A stretch of DNA of 64,000 nucleotides from an uncultured Christensenellaceae bacterium. Its GTDB lineage: Bacteria > Bacillota > Clostridia > Christensenellales > UBA3700. A program made the position numbers and the translations under genes. Below the pieces are notes generated by a model, which was given only the letters and a program-made list of their open reading frames with translations, made no database searches and was not told where the DNA came from. The stretch lies in NCBI GenBank assembly GCA_910588545.1, contig CAJUOU010000002.1, positions 1 to 64,000 on the forward strand. Direction: 5' to 3'. Positions within the stretch are counted from its first letter, which is position 1. Each line of letters begins with the position of its first letter. Positions 17,980 through 26,092 of the stretch are shown one piece after another.

Positions 17980-18567
17980 CTAATTTTCTCCTTTTTTTGA
18001 CGATGCCTTTAATTTATTTGTTATAATCGCATCTAATTTGTCACAAAATTCTTGATTTTCGCGCAATGCTGCTATTAAATTCTTCCGCCTTGACAAGTAT
18101 TCATTCCACAAATCATCGCCAAGTATTTCTTGATAATTAAGCGGAACACCTATACGACTTATATAATTTTTTATTACGCTAAACCGCTCTTGAATTTTGT
18201 CGTTGCTTAACCCTTTCTTATGTAATCTATCCACGTTATTTTTACTCAAATACCATTCCGAAAAATCCTTTTTACCTTTTGCGCTATTACAAGCCGAACA
18301 ACAAGGAACTAAGTTGTGTATATCGGTTATATAACCTGTAGGAAGTCCATCAGTAACTAACGGTTTAATATGATCCATAGCGTTGGCGTCTCCAAGACAA
18401 TATGCGCATTGCCCTTCCTCAATAGCCAATAAGTCATAAAAATCAGTTATCTCTTCAGATGTCGGATAAATGTACGGTGTAATTGAAATTGCAAAAGCAT
18501 TACTAATCGTAGATGAGCGCCCTTTCAAATTGGCTTTTGTAGGAAGTTTAAATCTTTTGTCTTTCAT
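17980..18567 (-). CDS. HNH endonuclease, probable restriction enzyme
   Basis: The 195-residue protein has a classic HNH/McrA-type nuclease centre: CAYC (54-57), DHIKPL (D65, H66), HNLVPCCSACN (H84, N85, C90, C93) and a following lysine. The cysteines form the usual zinc site. The start is placed at the ATG at 18567, with AAGGAC upstream; an in-frame GTG at 18618 would overlap the broken methylase before it. The stop is within the ribosome binding site of the cytosine methylase that follows. The pairing suggests a type II-like restriction enzyme and methylase, with the GHKL-TIR protein as a third part. Confidence 0.85.
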   Translation of the reverse strand: MKDKRFKLPTKANLKGRSSTISNAFAISITPYIYPTSEEITDFYDLLAIEEGQCAYCLGDANAMDHIKPLVTDGLPTGYITDIHNLVPCCSACNSAKGKKDFSEWYLSKNNVDRLHKKGLSNDKIQERFSVIKNYISRIGVPLNYQEILGDDLWNEYLSRRKNLIAALRENQEFCDKLDAIITNKLKASSKKGEN

Positions 18568-18584
18568 AAATGTCCTTTTGAATA

Positions 18585-19503
18585 CTACTTTAATAGTTGA
18601 TATAGTAGATTTACACACACCGTGTTGCCAGATTGCTTATATTGCTCTCGTTCGGGAACGGTATCGGGGAATGCAAATGATGACGGAAAGCTTTGTAGTA
18701 TCAAACATTCGGCAGGTGTTATACTTCGGATACCGAGGGCGTCTTTTATAATCGGGACTCGGTTGGGGTATATGCCCATATTGGCTTTGAGCGTGAATGC
18801 GATTCCATCCTTGCTTGACTGAATACCCCAATCGGAGAAGCGGTATAGCTCTTTGCTGTCGGTGATTGCTTTTTGCAGTCTTGCATACTGCGGTGTATCG
18901 GGGCGATAGTAGTAATTTTCGTCCACCGCAACCGAAGTATCGATAATGTCGGCTATATGTTTTTCGAGCGGTACTTTTTCGGGGAAGCGGAAAGCATCGC
19001 AAGCCGTTTTGTCTTTGAACGCAATAATATATGTTCGCGTTCTATGCTGCGGAATGCCGTAATCGCAAGCATCGGCAATTATATAACGAATATAGTAGCC
19101 GCGCTCCGCGAGTTCGTTGTGAATTACGTTGAACGTCTTTCCATTGTCGTGTTCGATTAAGTTCGCCACATTCTTTAAAAAACACAATTTTCGGTTGTTT
19201 TGCGTCTATGACTTTGCCGACTTTGAAGAACAAAGTGCCGCGTTCGTCGTTAAAGCCTTTTTGCTTGCCGCATACCGAAAACGGTTGACACGGAAATCCC
19301 GCCGTAACGATGTCGCAGTCCGGAATCGACGATTTATTCACGGAACGGATATCGGCTTCGACTAAATTCACGTTCGGAAAGTTGTGCCGATAGGTCATTC
19401 AAGCGAATTTATTTATATCGTTCGCCCATATGACTTCGTGTCTGGCTTGCTTGAAGGCAAGGTCGATACCGCCTATTCCGCAAAAAAGACTACATACACG
19501 CAT
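18585..19503 (-). pseudogene. Broken DNA (cytosine-5) methyltransferase
   Basis: The reading begins at ATG 19503 with MRVCSLFCGIGGIDLAFKQA (motif I). It meets an in-frame TGA at 19399-19401, then continues with TAGFPCQPFSVCGKQKGF (motif IV). Near 19180 the frame is lost in a run of six T: removing one T joins KQPKIVF to LKNVANLIEHDNGKTF. The rest runs to motif X, QSGNTVCVN, at the C-terminus. A repaired protein would be about 305 residues, normal for the family. Two independent lesions point to a dead gene, although assembly errors cannot be excluded. The gene is GC-richer than its left neighbours. It directly follows the HpaII-like nuclease gene (1-base gap) and is not the HpaII-type methylase, which is intact upstream. 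Confidence 0.85.
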
Positions 19504-19504
19504 A

Positions 19505-20671
19505 TTACTTTTTCAGCTTAAAACGAAATTGCAGAGCAAACTTCAAATAATACTTGCCGTCGGCTTTTTTGTAAATCGACATATAATCGTGTCTGCCGCA
19601 AGAAGGAGCCTCAAATCTCAATTTATCGACCAAAAAGTCTTTGAATTCGTCGGCAATACAAGAGTGGAAAGCAACGACATCCCCGTCGCGCTTTACGACG
19701 ATATAACCGCCGCTAACGTCGGATTTTCCATTCCAAGGTTTCAAAAAGCGCAATCCCGTAAACATAGAATAAAGCAAATTCGCAACTTTCAAATGATAGG
19801 TATCGTACAAGTCACCGAAGCCGTATCCTATAACATCTTTGTCGGCGAGATAACGAATGGACTCGTCTACGGAAGTATCCGTGCCGGATTTATTATAGTA
19901 ATAATATTTCAACATCTCGGCAACAATTAAAGGCGTTTCCAAACCGCCGCAACGTATCAAATTTTGTCCTGCGGTTTGTTTGGCAGTTTGAACGAATTTT
20001 ACGTAGATTCCGCAAGACTTCAAATAATTCATACGTTCGCTTGTCGCAACGTCGCGGCAAACAATGCCTTTACGAACGACTTCTTTATAAAGCGAATTAA
20101 ATCGATTCATAATTTCGTCGTTCACATCACCGACTAATTCATACTCGAAGTTCGTATTGTCTCCGCTTGCATTGAAAAGCGTAGACGCGGCATCTATATC
20201 CGATTTGCAAGAAAAACCCATAATCTGATCGACGCCCGAGCGATAATCTCGCGTATCGAGAACAATATCTTTCGTTCCACCGAAATAATCATTTTTCTTT
20301 TGTGCGGGCGCGGTGATGTTATGTATGAATATGGATTCCAAAAACGCTTGTATTTCGTCGTCGGTGAAAGTCGTATTGCCCTTATTGTCCGTTATCATTT
20401 TCCAAACACGCGCCGCTTTTTCGGTAAATAACGAGCTGTCGAGGCTTTTGATATCCGTACCATTCAACGTGATTCTTACCATGTCGCCGGTGTAATAGCG
20501 ATATTCCTTTCCGGCTTGTTCTTCGCGAATAATGCTGACGATATCCAAGAATACGTCTTTCAGTTTGTTCATATCCTTGTCCGCGACATATACTCTTCGA
20601 TCCGACATAAGTTTGAAGAATATATACATTTCGGACCATTCGCCCTTATTCTTGCCTTTAATTTCCGTCAT
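19505..20671 (-). CDS. HpaII-family type II restriction endonuclease
   Basis: The 388-residue protein has the N-terminal block KGKNKGEWSEMYIFFKL, which I recognise from R.HpaII, the enzyme that cuts CCGG. The preceding gene closely resembles M.HpaII, which independently supports this assignment. The ATG at 20671 overlaps the end of the methylase gene by 14 bases, with GGAG about 10 bases upstream. The gene is visibly GC-richer than the flanking chromosome. The predicted specificity, CCGG, is inferred from the methylase and the family, not measured. The catalytic residues are not identified here. Confidence 0.85.
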   Translation of the reverse strand: MTEIKGKNKGEWSEMYIFFKLMSDRRVYVADKDMNKLKDVFLDIVSIIREEQAGKEYRYYTGDMVRITLNGTDIKSLDSSLFTEKAARVWKMITDNKGNTTFTDDEIQAFLESIFIHNITAPAQKKNDYFGGTKDIVLDTRDYRSGVDQIMGFSCKSDIDAASTLFNASGDNTNFEYELVGDVNDEIMNRFNSLYKEVVRKGIVCRDVATSERMNYLKSCGIYVKFVQTAKQTAGQNLIRCGGLETPLIVAEMLKYYYYNKSGTDTSVDESIRYLADKDVIGYGFGDLYDTYHLKVANLLYSMFTGLRFLKPWNGKSDVSGGYIVVKRDGDVVAFHSCIADEFKDFLVDKLRFEAPSCGRHDYMSIYKKADGKYYLKFALQFRFKLKK

Positions 20672-21659
20672 TTTCGAGTATCTCCTTAACTTTATCAGCT
20701 ATAGCTTTGATGACGGGAACGGTTACGCTGTTCCCGAATTGCTTATACAAATGAACGTCCGCAAGTACGAGCTTGTAACTGTCGGGAAATCCCTGCAAAC
20801 GCGCCCATTCTCTCGGCGTCATTTTACGAACGCCTTCCTTATTGATTTCGCCTTTAATGTGCGTAGTAGGGGTAAGATCGGTTTGCCGTTTATCGATAAT
20901 CAAATTCCGCTCTCTGCCCATACCGCCGCAAACTATCGCGCCGGCGACATCGTCCCAATCGCGTATTTCATAGCCGAAGCCGTGTCCTTTTGCGGCGTGT
21001 CGCGCTTTGTGGTCGCGAAGCGTTTGCATATAACATTCGCTCAAATAATACTTTGCCGGAACGGGACCTTCCAAAATATCCTTGATGCGCTTTGACGAAT
21101 CCGTAGGTGTCGGGAATATAAACTCTTTCGGTGCGATGTCGTTACGGAAAGCCACGATATAAATACGTTCACGATTTTGCGGAACTCCGAAGTCTTTACT
21201 GTTTAGAATATGCTCATATGGTGTATAGCCTATCTCGCGTAGCGTGTTTTTGATAATATCGAAAGTTCTGCCTTTGTCGTGAATGGTAAGACCTTTCACG
21301 TTTTCGCAAAATATTACCTTCGGTTTCTTCTTGTCGCAAATACGAGCCACATCGAAAAATAATGTACCGCGCGACATACCTTTGTAATCGTCCGCAAAGC
21401 CTTTGCGTTGTCCCGCAAGACTGAACGCTTGACAAGGGAAACCCGCAAGACAAATGTCGAAGTCCGGAACGTCGTTCTCCGAAATTTTAGTAATATCTCC
21501 GGCAATTTCGAAATCGTCGGCAAAGTTTGCTTTATACGTCTTTTGCGCATATTCATCCCATTCGCTGACAAATACGGTTTTCAGCTCTTCTCCGAAAGCC
21601 TGTTCGAATCCCAAGCGTATCCCGCCGATACCGGCAAATAAATCAATACTTTTCAACAT
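20658..21659 (-). CDS. M.HpaII-like DNA (cytosine-5) methyltransferase
   Basis: The 333-residue enzyme has motif I IDLFAGIGGIRLGF, motif IV AGFPCQAFSLAG (C76), motif VI CENVKGL, motif VIII QNRERIYIVAF and motif X QFGNSVTVPV. The recognition region with KYYLS, HKARHAAKGHGFGYEI, VCGGMGRERNLIID and the later KMTPREWARLQGFPDSY follows M.HpaII almost block for block, so CCGG is the likely target. The start at 21659 is chosen because it overlaps the Vsr stop (ATGTTGA) and has AAGGCGG upstream. It protects host DNA against the nuclease encoded next. It is part of the GC-rich segment. Confidence 0.92.
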   Translation of the reverse strand: MLKSIDLFAGIGGIRLGFEQAFGEELKTVFVSEWDEYAQKTYKANFADDFEIAGDITKISENDVPDFDICLAGFPCQAFSLAGQRKGFADDYKGMSRGTLFFDVARICDKKKPKVIFCENVKGLTIHDKGRTFDIIKNTLREIGYTPYEHILNSKDFGVPQNRERIYIVAFRNDIAPKEFIFPTPTDSSKRIKDILEGPVPAKYYLSECYMQTLRDHKARHAAKGHGFGYEIRDWDDVAGAIVCGGMGRERNLIIDKRQTDLTPTTHIKGEINKEGVRKMTPREWARLQGFPDSYKLVLADVHLYKQFGNSVTVPVIKAIADKVKEILENDGN

Positions 21660-22066
21660 CTTTGTTTGACCGCCTTTTCTATCTTGTCGGCGCAACACGC
21701 CGCATCGGTTTTAATTTCCTTTCCCCAAAACCGCAATACGAGCCAGCCGTCGGTTTCGAGTTTTTCGGTAACTTCTTTATCACGTTGTATGTTTCTCTCT
21801 ATCTTCGGAATCCAAAAGTCTTGTCTGACTTTGAAATCTTCTTTGCGATGTTCCCAATCATACCCGTGCCAAAACTCACTATCGCAGAACACCGCTATTT
21901 TCTTTCCTATAAACGCTATATCGGGATGCCCGAATACCGATTTGACATTTTTACGATACCGTAAGCCTTTTTGCCATAATGCTTTACGAAGCAATAACTC
22001 TATCTCGGAATCTTTGCATTTGACTTGCTGCATATTGTACCGAATTTGTTCTTTGGTTTTCGACAT
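21653..22066 (-). CDS. vsr: Very short patch repair endonuclease
   Basis: Vsr nicks beside the T:G mismatches produced when 5-methylcytosine deaminates, and is often encoded with cytosine methylases. The 137-residue protein starts with the usual RYNMQQVKCKDSEIELLLRKAL block. It has GHPDIAFIGKKIAVFCDSEFWHGYDW, with the catalytic aspartate D49 and the FWH segment that wedges into DNA. It lies between the regulator (stop and start nearly touching) and the HpaII-like methylase (7-base overlap), so translation is likely coupled. The mismatch it repairs would be in methylated CCGG sites. The assignment is firm. Confidence 0.93.
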   Translation of the reverse strand: MSKTKEQIRYNMQQVKCKDSEIELLLRKALWQKGLRYRKNVKSVFGHPDIAFIGKKIAVFCDSEFWHGYDWEHRKEDFKVRQDFWIPKIERNIQRDKEVTEKLETDGWLVLRFWGKEIKTDAACCADKIEKAVKQRC

Positions 22067-22067
22067 A

Positions 22068-22259
22068 TCAGTCCTCGAACTTCAAGCCGTTCCTGATACA
22101 AAAATCACGAATCGCTTTCTTCGCTTTCATATTCGGCTCGCTCTTTCCAGTTTCCCATCTGCAAACGGTAATAGAATTCACGCCAAGCTCGGTAGCCATC
22201 TCGTCCTGCGTCAAAAGCAGTCTTTCTCTTGCATTCTTAACCTTTTCGGAATAGGTCAT
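22068..22259 (-). CDS. HTH (XRE) regulator, C-protein-like
   Basis: The 63-residue protein is almost entirely one helix-turn-helix of the Xre/Cro type, with LLLTQDEMATELGVNSITVCRWETG as the DNA-binding core. Small proteins of this kind (C proteins) at the head of restriction-modification operons time methylase and nuclease expression. The ATG at 22259 has GGAG 9 bases upstream. It is the first gene of the operon. Two 15-bp inverted repeats directly upstream of the -35 box are good candidate binding sites, which fits an autoregulator that can activate its own promoter. Confidence 0.85.
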   Translation of the reverse strand: MTYSEKVKNARERLLLTQDEMATELGVNSITVCRWETGKSEPNMKAKKAIRDFCIRNGLKFED

Positions 22260-22293
22260 ATCGCTTAACTCCAACTAACATTTGATTATCAAT

Positions 22294-22322
22294 ATTTTAG
22301 CATTTTTTTAGCATAAAGTCAA
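22294..22322 (-). promoter_or_regulatory. Promoter of the defence operon
   Basis: The minus strand has TTGACT (22317-22322), a 17-base spacer and TAAAAT (22294-22299), about 35 bases before the regulator ATG. Confidence 0.75.
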
Positions 22323-22355
22323 CGGTATATCATACCGAAAATCGGGTATCCCGAT
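22323..22355. promoter_or_regulatory. Two operator-like inverted repeats
   Basis: CGGTATATCATACCG (22323-22337) and ATCGGGTATCCCGAT (22341-22355) are each perfect inverted repeats with 6-bp arms and a 3-base centre, with 3 bases between them. They abut the -35 box of the regulator promoter, the position of C-boxes in controlled restriction-modification operons. Confidence 0.65.
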
Positions 22356-22384
22356 TGTTTCTGCGCGGCGAAAGCCGAGCGTCA

Positions 22385-23080
22385 ATAAATATCCCCACGT
22401 TAAACGTGGGGTTTTTCACATACGGGTATAACCCTTGTTACTAGCAACGCTTTGCTAAGCGTATATGACTTGACACCTGCATGCCAGTCCTACTTCTCTA
22501 CTTTAAACGGGTCGTCGAAAAAATCCATCTTTATCTGTTCTCCAAGTTGGTCTTCTTTTAACTGATTTGCTATATATTCTTTTATTCTAGCTGTATTTTT
22601 TCCGACTGTATCTACGTAATAGCCTTTACACCAGAACTCTCTATTTCGATACTTAAATTTCATATTTCCCCAACGTTCATATATCATCAATGCACTTTTC
22701 CCTTTTAGAAATCCCAAAAAACTAGCTACGCTAATTTTTGGTGGGATTTCTATTAGCATATGTACATGATCTATACATACCTCTGCTTCTACTATGTTTA
22801 CTCCTCTCCATTTGCACAATTCTCGCAGAATTGCTCCTATTTCTAATCTTTTTTCTCCATAAAATGCTTTACGTCTATATTTTGGTGCAAATACTACATG
22901 GTACTTGCAATTCCACTTCAAATGTGCTAAACTATGTATGTCATTCATTTGAATGTCCTCCTTTTGTTTTTTTAATTGTAGATGTCAAGCCACAATTATA
23001 TTTTAACAAAAGGAGTTTTATTTTTCAAGACTCATATGTTTAACATCTTTTGAACTCACGTGCCTAGCACGTGGTTTTCT
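22385..23080 (-). mobile_element. IS200-type insertion sequence
   Basis: A single tnpA gene is flanked by hairpins near both ends, as in the IS200/IS605 family, which move as single strands and lack terminal inverted repeats. The right-end hairpin CCCCACGTTAAACGTGGGG is at 22393-22411. The left-end hairpin CACGTGC/GCACGTG is at 23057-23073. A further CGCTT/AAGCG hairpin lies near 22446-22461. No tnpB is present. Exact ends are estimates within about 15 bases. Confidence 0.8.
22490..22948 (-). CDS. tnpA: IS200-type Y1 transposase
   Basis: The 152-residue transposase has the HUH metal-binding segment IDHVHMLIEIPP and the C-terminal nucleophile region GYYVDTVGKN, whose tyrosine cuts and joins single-stranded DNA. 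The N-terminal WNCKYHVVFAPKYRRK is typical of the family. The length is normal and no lesion is visible, so it is probably active. The ATG at 22948 has GGAGG 8 bases upstream. Confidence 0.95.
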   Translation of the reverse strand: MNDIHSLAHLKWNCKYHVVFAPKYRRKAFYGEKRLEIGAILRELCKWRGVNIVEAEVCIDHVHMLIEIPPKISVASFLGFLKGKSALMIYERWGNMKFKYRNREFWCKGYYVDTVGKNTARIKEYIANQLKEDQLGEQIKMDFFDDPFKVEK

Positions 23081-23085
23081 TATAC

Positions 23086-23104
23086 AACAAAAAAAACACG
23101 GATT
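23086..23104 (+). repeat. 19-bp direct repeat, right copy
   Basis: This is identical to 14685-14703. Here it is the left half of the bidirectional terminator at 23088-23117. Confidence 0.5.
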
Positions 23105-23117
23105 TCCGTGTTTTTTG
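23088..23117. terminator. Terminator after the phosphodiesterase gene
   Basis: An AAAAAACACGG / CCGTGTTTTTT stem with a 4-base loop has A and T runs on both sides, so it can work in both directions. It lies 20 bases past the stop of the gene at 23137. Confidence 0.85.
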
Positions 23118-23136
23118 TTTTTTATATTGATTAATT

Positions 23137-24156
23137 TTAATTATTAACTGTTACATCGACGCAAATTGGCAAATGGTCTGAAATTCTGCTTGTCCTATCC
23201 TCGTAATTATGAAAATAATCGGAAGTCAAAACCCTAAATGTTAATACTTTAGCATACTGTTCATTGGTCATAAAAATATGGTCCCAAGTCGGGTCATCAT
23301 AAAAATACCCGCGTGTATTATCAAACTTTCTTTCAACACCGTCCACAAATTTTGTATCGATATATTTACCTATAATTTTTTCGTAAGCAAAAGAACCGCA
23401 AAGCTTGCCATAGCATTTAAAGTAAGTCAAATCATTTTTAGAGTCGTACTCTGTACCTGCAAATCGGCTGTTTTCGTGTTCCATAGAATTATAGTCGCCT
23501 GTCATAAAAATAGGTACATTTGCATATTTTGCCTTTAAACTATCAATAATTTCAAATAATTCGTCAACTTGACTAAGCATTATGCTTTTTTCTTTTTCAT
23601 AGTCTTTCATGCGAATTAAATCCAAGTGAGTCGAAGTTACAATAATCCGCTTTCCGTCACTTATCCTTTCAAAAACACCATAAGTGACCGCACGACACCC
23701 ATTTTTATCGCCTTTGGTATACTTTTTAAGTCCGCTTTCAATCAAATTCAATTTACTTGTATTATAAATAATTGCGGAACGGTTTTCCATAAATAATGAA
23801 TTCTTTTTTTCGATAACTTGGTAATCGCTAAGTTGTGGCATCAAATATTTATACCATTCGTTACACATTTCTTGCATACCTATTACATCGGGTGCATAGT
23901 GCTTCACAGCCTCGGCAAAACGATGTGCTCTTGGTTTTACAGGCTCGCCGCCCCAATCCTTAATATGCACCAATACATTTGCCGACATAATGCGAAAAGC
24001 ACTTTCATCAAGTTTGGAATTATCTTCTTTCCATAACTCTTTAAATTCCTCATCTCCAAAAACATAGCAATCTTTTGCACTCAAAGCACAGCCAGATAAC
24101 ACAACAGCCAATATCGCAACTAAAATTACTATTAAAAAGGTATTATATTTCCTCAC
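23137..24156 (-). CDS. Lipoprotein of the endonuclease/exonuclease/phosphatase family
   Basis: This 339-residue protein is predicted to be anchored outside the membrane: a basic start, a hydrophobic segment and the lipobox VLSGC (C23). The rest has the metal-dependent phosphodiester-cleaving fold shared by exonuclease III, DNase I and inositol phosphatases: IMSANV, IGMQEM (metal-binding glutamate), STHLDL, TGDYNS and the C-terminal SDHLPIC. The substrate could be nucleic acid, a phospholipid head group or a phospho-sugar. The start is GTG with GGGGTG upstream. It follows a sodium/solute symporter by 26 bases on the same strand, so the two are probably co-transcribed and may serve uptake of a released product. 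Confidence 0.82.
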   Translation of the reverse strand: MRKYNTFLIVILVAILAVVLSGCALSAKDCYVFGDEEFKELWKEDNSKLDESAFRIMSANVLVHIKDWGGEPVKPRAHRFAEAVKHYAPDVIGMQEMCNEWYKYLMPQLSDYQVIEKKNSLFMENRSAIIYNTSKLNLIESGLKKYTKGDKNGCRAVTYGVFERISDGKRIIVTSTHLDLIRMKDYEKEKSIMLSQVDELFEIIDSLKAKYANVPIFMTGDYNSMEHENSRFAGTEYDSKNDLTYFKCYGKLCGSFAYEKIIGKYIDTKFVDGVERKFDNTRGYFYDDPTWDHIFMTNEQYAKVLTFRVLTSDYFHNYEDRTSRISDHLPICVDVTVNN

Positions 24157-24182
24157 TTTTCACCCCAAATCACTTAATACTA

Positions 24183-25733
24183 TCACTCAAGCACAGATGT
24201 TTTTGTCTGTTCGATAATTTGTTCCCCGTCCAAATTTTTATCCTTAAAAATAAGGCTTGCAAGATAAGTAACAATAGGACTAACAGCCATACAAATCACT
24301 CCGATAAGCGGAGCCCTTTTAACACCGTCCGAAATCATATTGCCAAAAGTAAGTCCATTTACCTTAGGCTCGATAACGCCAAACACGATAACTAAGACAA
24401 GTGTAATTACCAAGCAGGCAATCATGGAGGCATAAGCGCCGTATTTATTGACTTTTTTGCTATAAAGTCCTAATACATAAGGTCCGATAAAGCAACCTGC
24501 AAGCACTCCCCAACTTAGCGACATAAGCGTTACGATAGCAGTAATCTTAAATACTGCAAGCAAAACGGAAACCACTACGAAAAATAGGCAAAAGCCACGT
24601 AACATCCAATTAACTTGCTTATCGCTAGCATCCTTTTTGATAAAACCTTTGTAGGCATCTACAGCAACAGAGGAAGCCCCCGACAAAGAAAGCGAAGCAA
24701 GCGTAGACATACTTGCGGATAGCACAAGCACTACAATAAGCCCCAAAACAGCACTAGGCAAAGCCTTTTGTAACATTTGCGGAACAATCAAATCAAAGCC
24801 ACCCTCAGGCAACTCACCAAAAAACAAGTGACCAAGCGAGCCTGTAAAATACGCGCCAAAACCGATAACCAAGCAAAAAACAGTACTTACGACCATTGCT
24901 TGAGTAATTGATTTGTTACTTTTTACGGCATAAAATTTATGTACTGACTGTGGCAATCCCCAAACACCAAAAGAGGTTAGAAGCACTAAAATAATGCAGT
25001 TGAATAGCGGTGAATCAAGCCCACCGCCTGTGGCAGGCACCAAACCAAAACCGTCAGTCCAAAGTTTGCTCAAGCCCTCTCCCCAATTAACTTCGGGTGC
25101 TCTTAAAAGCAAAAATACCATTACAACTACACCGATAAGCATTATAATACCTTGAACAAAGTCGGATAAAGCGGTTGCAAAATAACCACCAAAGAAAAGA
25201 TATAACGCTGTTAGAGCTGCCATAATCAAAATACACCAAATGCTGTCAATGCCAAAAACCATTTCAAACAAATAGCCAAGCCCTTGATAAACACTTGCGG
25301 AATAAGGAATCAAAAATGTAAAAATAATTATAGCGGAAAAAAGTTTTAAGCCTTTGTCATTGTATCTTGTAGCAAAAAATTCTGGCATTGTGCTTGCACC
25401 CAAATTATGTGTCATAAGCCTTGTACGTTTAGCAAGCACTTTCCACGCAAGTAATGCCCCGATTAAAGCGTTGCCTATGCCAATCCATACAGCACCAAGT
25501 CCCATAGTCCAACCGAACTTACCTGCATAACCTACAAAGATAACCGAACTAAAATAAGTAGTACCATAAGCAAAAGCCGTCATCCAACCGCCAAGCCCAC
25601 GTCCTGCTAAAAAGAAATCGTTCAACGAACGGCTTTTTTTGCGACAAACAATCGCAATAACAATCATCATCAATATGTATGCAACCAAAATCAAAGATGG
25701 TGCCAATTTTTCACTTACGGCTGAAATTAACAT
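24183..25733 (-). CDS. Sodium/solute symporter (SSS family)
   Basis: This 516-residue membrane protein has about thirteen hydrophobic spans. It shows the SSS-family pattern: RSLNDFFLAGRGLGGWMTAFAYGTTYFSSVIFVG near the N-terminus, the later GGYFATALSDFVQGIIMLIG, and a long helical C-terminal half. Members use the sodium gradient to import sugars, sialic acid, amino acids or vitamins; the substrate cannot be read from the sequence. The ATG at 25733 has AAGGAG upstream and a promoter at 25767-25795. It is upstream of the lipoprotein phosphodiesterase, which may supply or process its substrate. Confidence 0.88.
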   Translation of the reverse strand: MLISAVSEKLAPSLILVAYILMMIVIAIVCRKKSRSLNDFFLAGRGLGGWMTAFAYGTTYFSSVIFVGYAGKFGWTMGLGAVWIGIGNALIGALLAWKVLAKRTRLMTHNLGASTMPEFFATRYNDKGLKLFSAIIIFTFLIPYSASVYQGLGYLFEMVFGIDSIWCILIMAALTALYLFFGGYFATALSDFVQGIIMLIGVVVMVFLLLRAPEVNWGEGLSKLWTDGFGLVPATGGGLDSPLFNCIILVLLTSFGVWGLPQSVHKFYAVKSNKSITQAMVVSTVFCLVIGFGAYFTGSLGHLFFGELPEGGFDLIVPQMLQKALPSAVLGLIVVLVLSASMSTLASLSLSGASSVAVDAYKGFIKKDASDKQVNWMLRGFCLFFVVVSVLLAVFKITAIVTLMSLSWGVLAGCFIGPYVLGLYSKKVNKYGAYASMIACLVITLVLVIVFGVIEPKVNGLTFGNMISDGVKRAPLIGVICMAVSPIVTYLASLIFKDKNLDGEQIIEQTKTSVLE

Positions 25734-25766
25734 AAACAGCTCCTTTTTATCCGCATTTACCCTTTA

Positions 25767-25795
25767 AGTATACAACAAAACGCCCGATATAGCAA
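25767..25795 (-). promoter_or_regulatory. Promoter of the symporter operon
   Basis: The minus strand has TTGCTA (25790-25795), a 17-base spacer and TATACT (25767-25772), about 35 bases before the symporter ATG. Confidence 0.6.
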
Positions 25796-25976
25796 GAGAA
25801 ACTCCCAAATATGCCATTTTTATTTACCTATAATCTTTTTTACCTGCAACAAACGATAACCTTATAAACCAATTTGAATAATTACTCTGCTACTTCAAGC
25901 TAGTACAGAGATACAGGGCAACAAAAGCAAATTAAACGCTTTAAAAATTCAAACGTAACATTAACTTATCTCAACA

Positions 25977-26010
25977 CAAAAACCCTTTGGAAAATCCCAA
26001 AGGGTTTTGT
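25977..26010 (-). terminator. Terminator of the giant-gene operon
   Basis: AACCCTTTGG pairs with CCAAAGGGTT. On the minus strand it is followed by a T run. It lies about 85 bases past the stop codon at 26093. Confidence 0.8.
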
Positions 26011-26092
26011 TGTTTTATGATATACCAATATATAAATCGTTTATATATATTGTTAACTTAATATAAAGTACTTAACTTTACAAAGCTTAGTT

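Noticed and set aside
19399..19401. TGA in the methylase as a recoded amino acid
   Set aside because: TGA is a normal stop for neighbouring genes such as vsr, the regulator and glgC, and the same methylase also has a frameshift, so a dead gene is simpler.
22385..23080. Short palindromes around 22.4 and 23.06 kb as a CRISPR array
   Set aside because: They are single hairpins at the two ends of an IS200 element, with no regularly spaced repeats.
14621..23136. Prophage or integrative element
   Set aside because: No integrase, phage structural or conjugation genes are present; the only mobile gene is an IS200 transposase.
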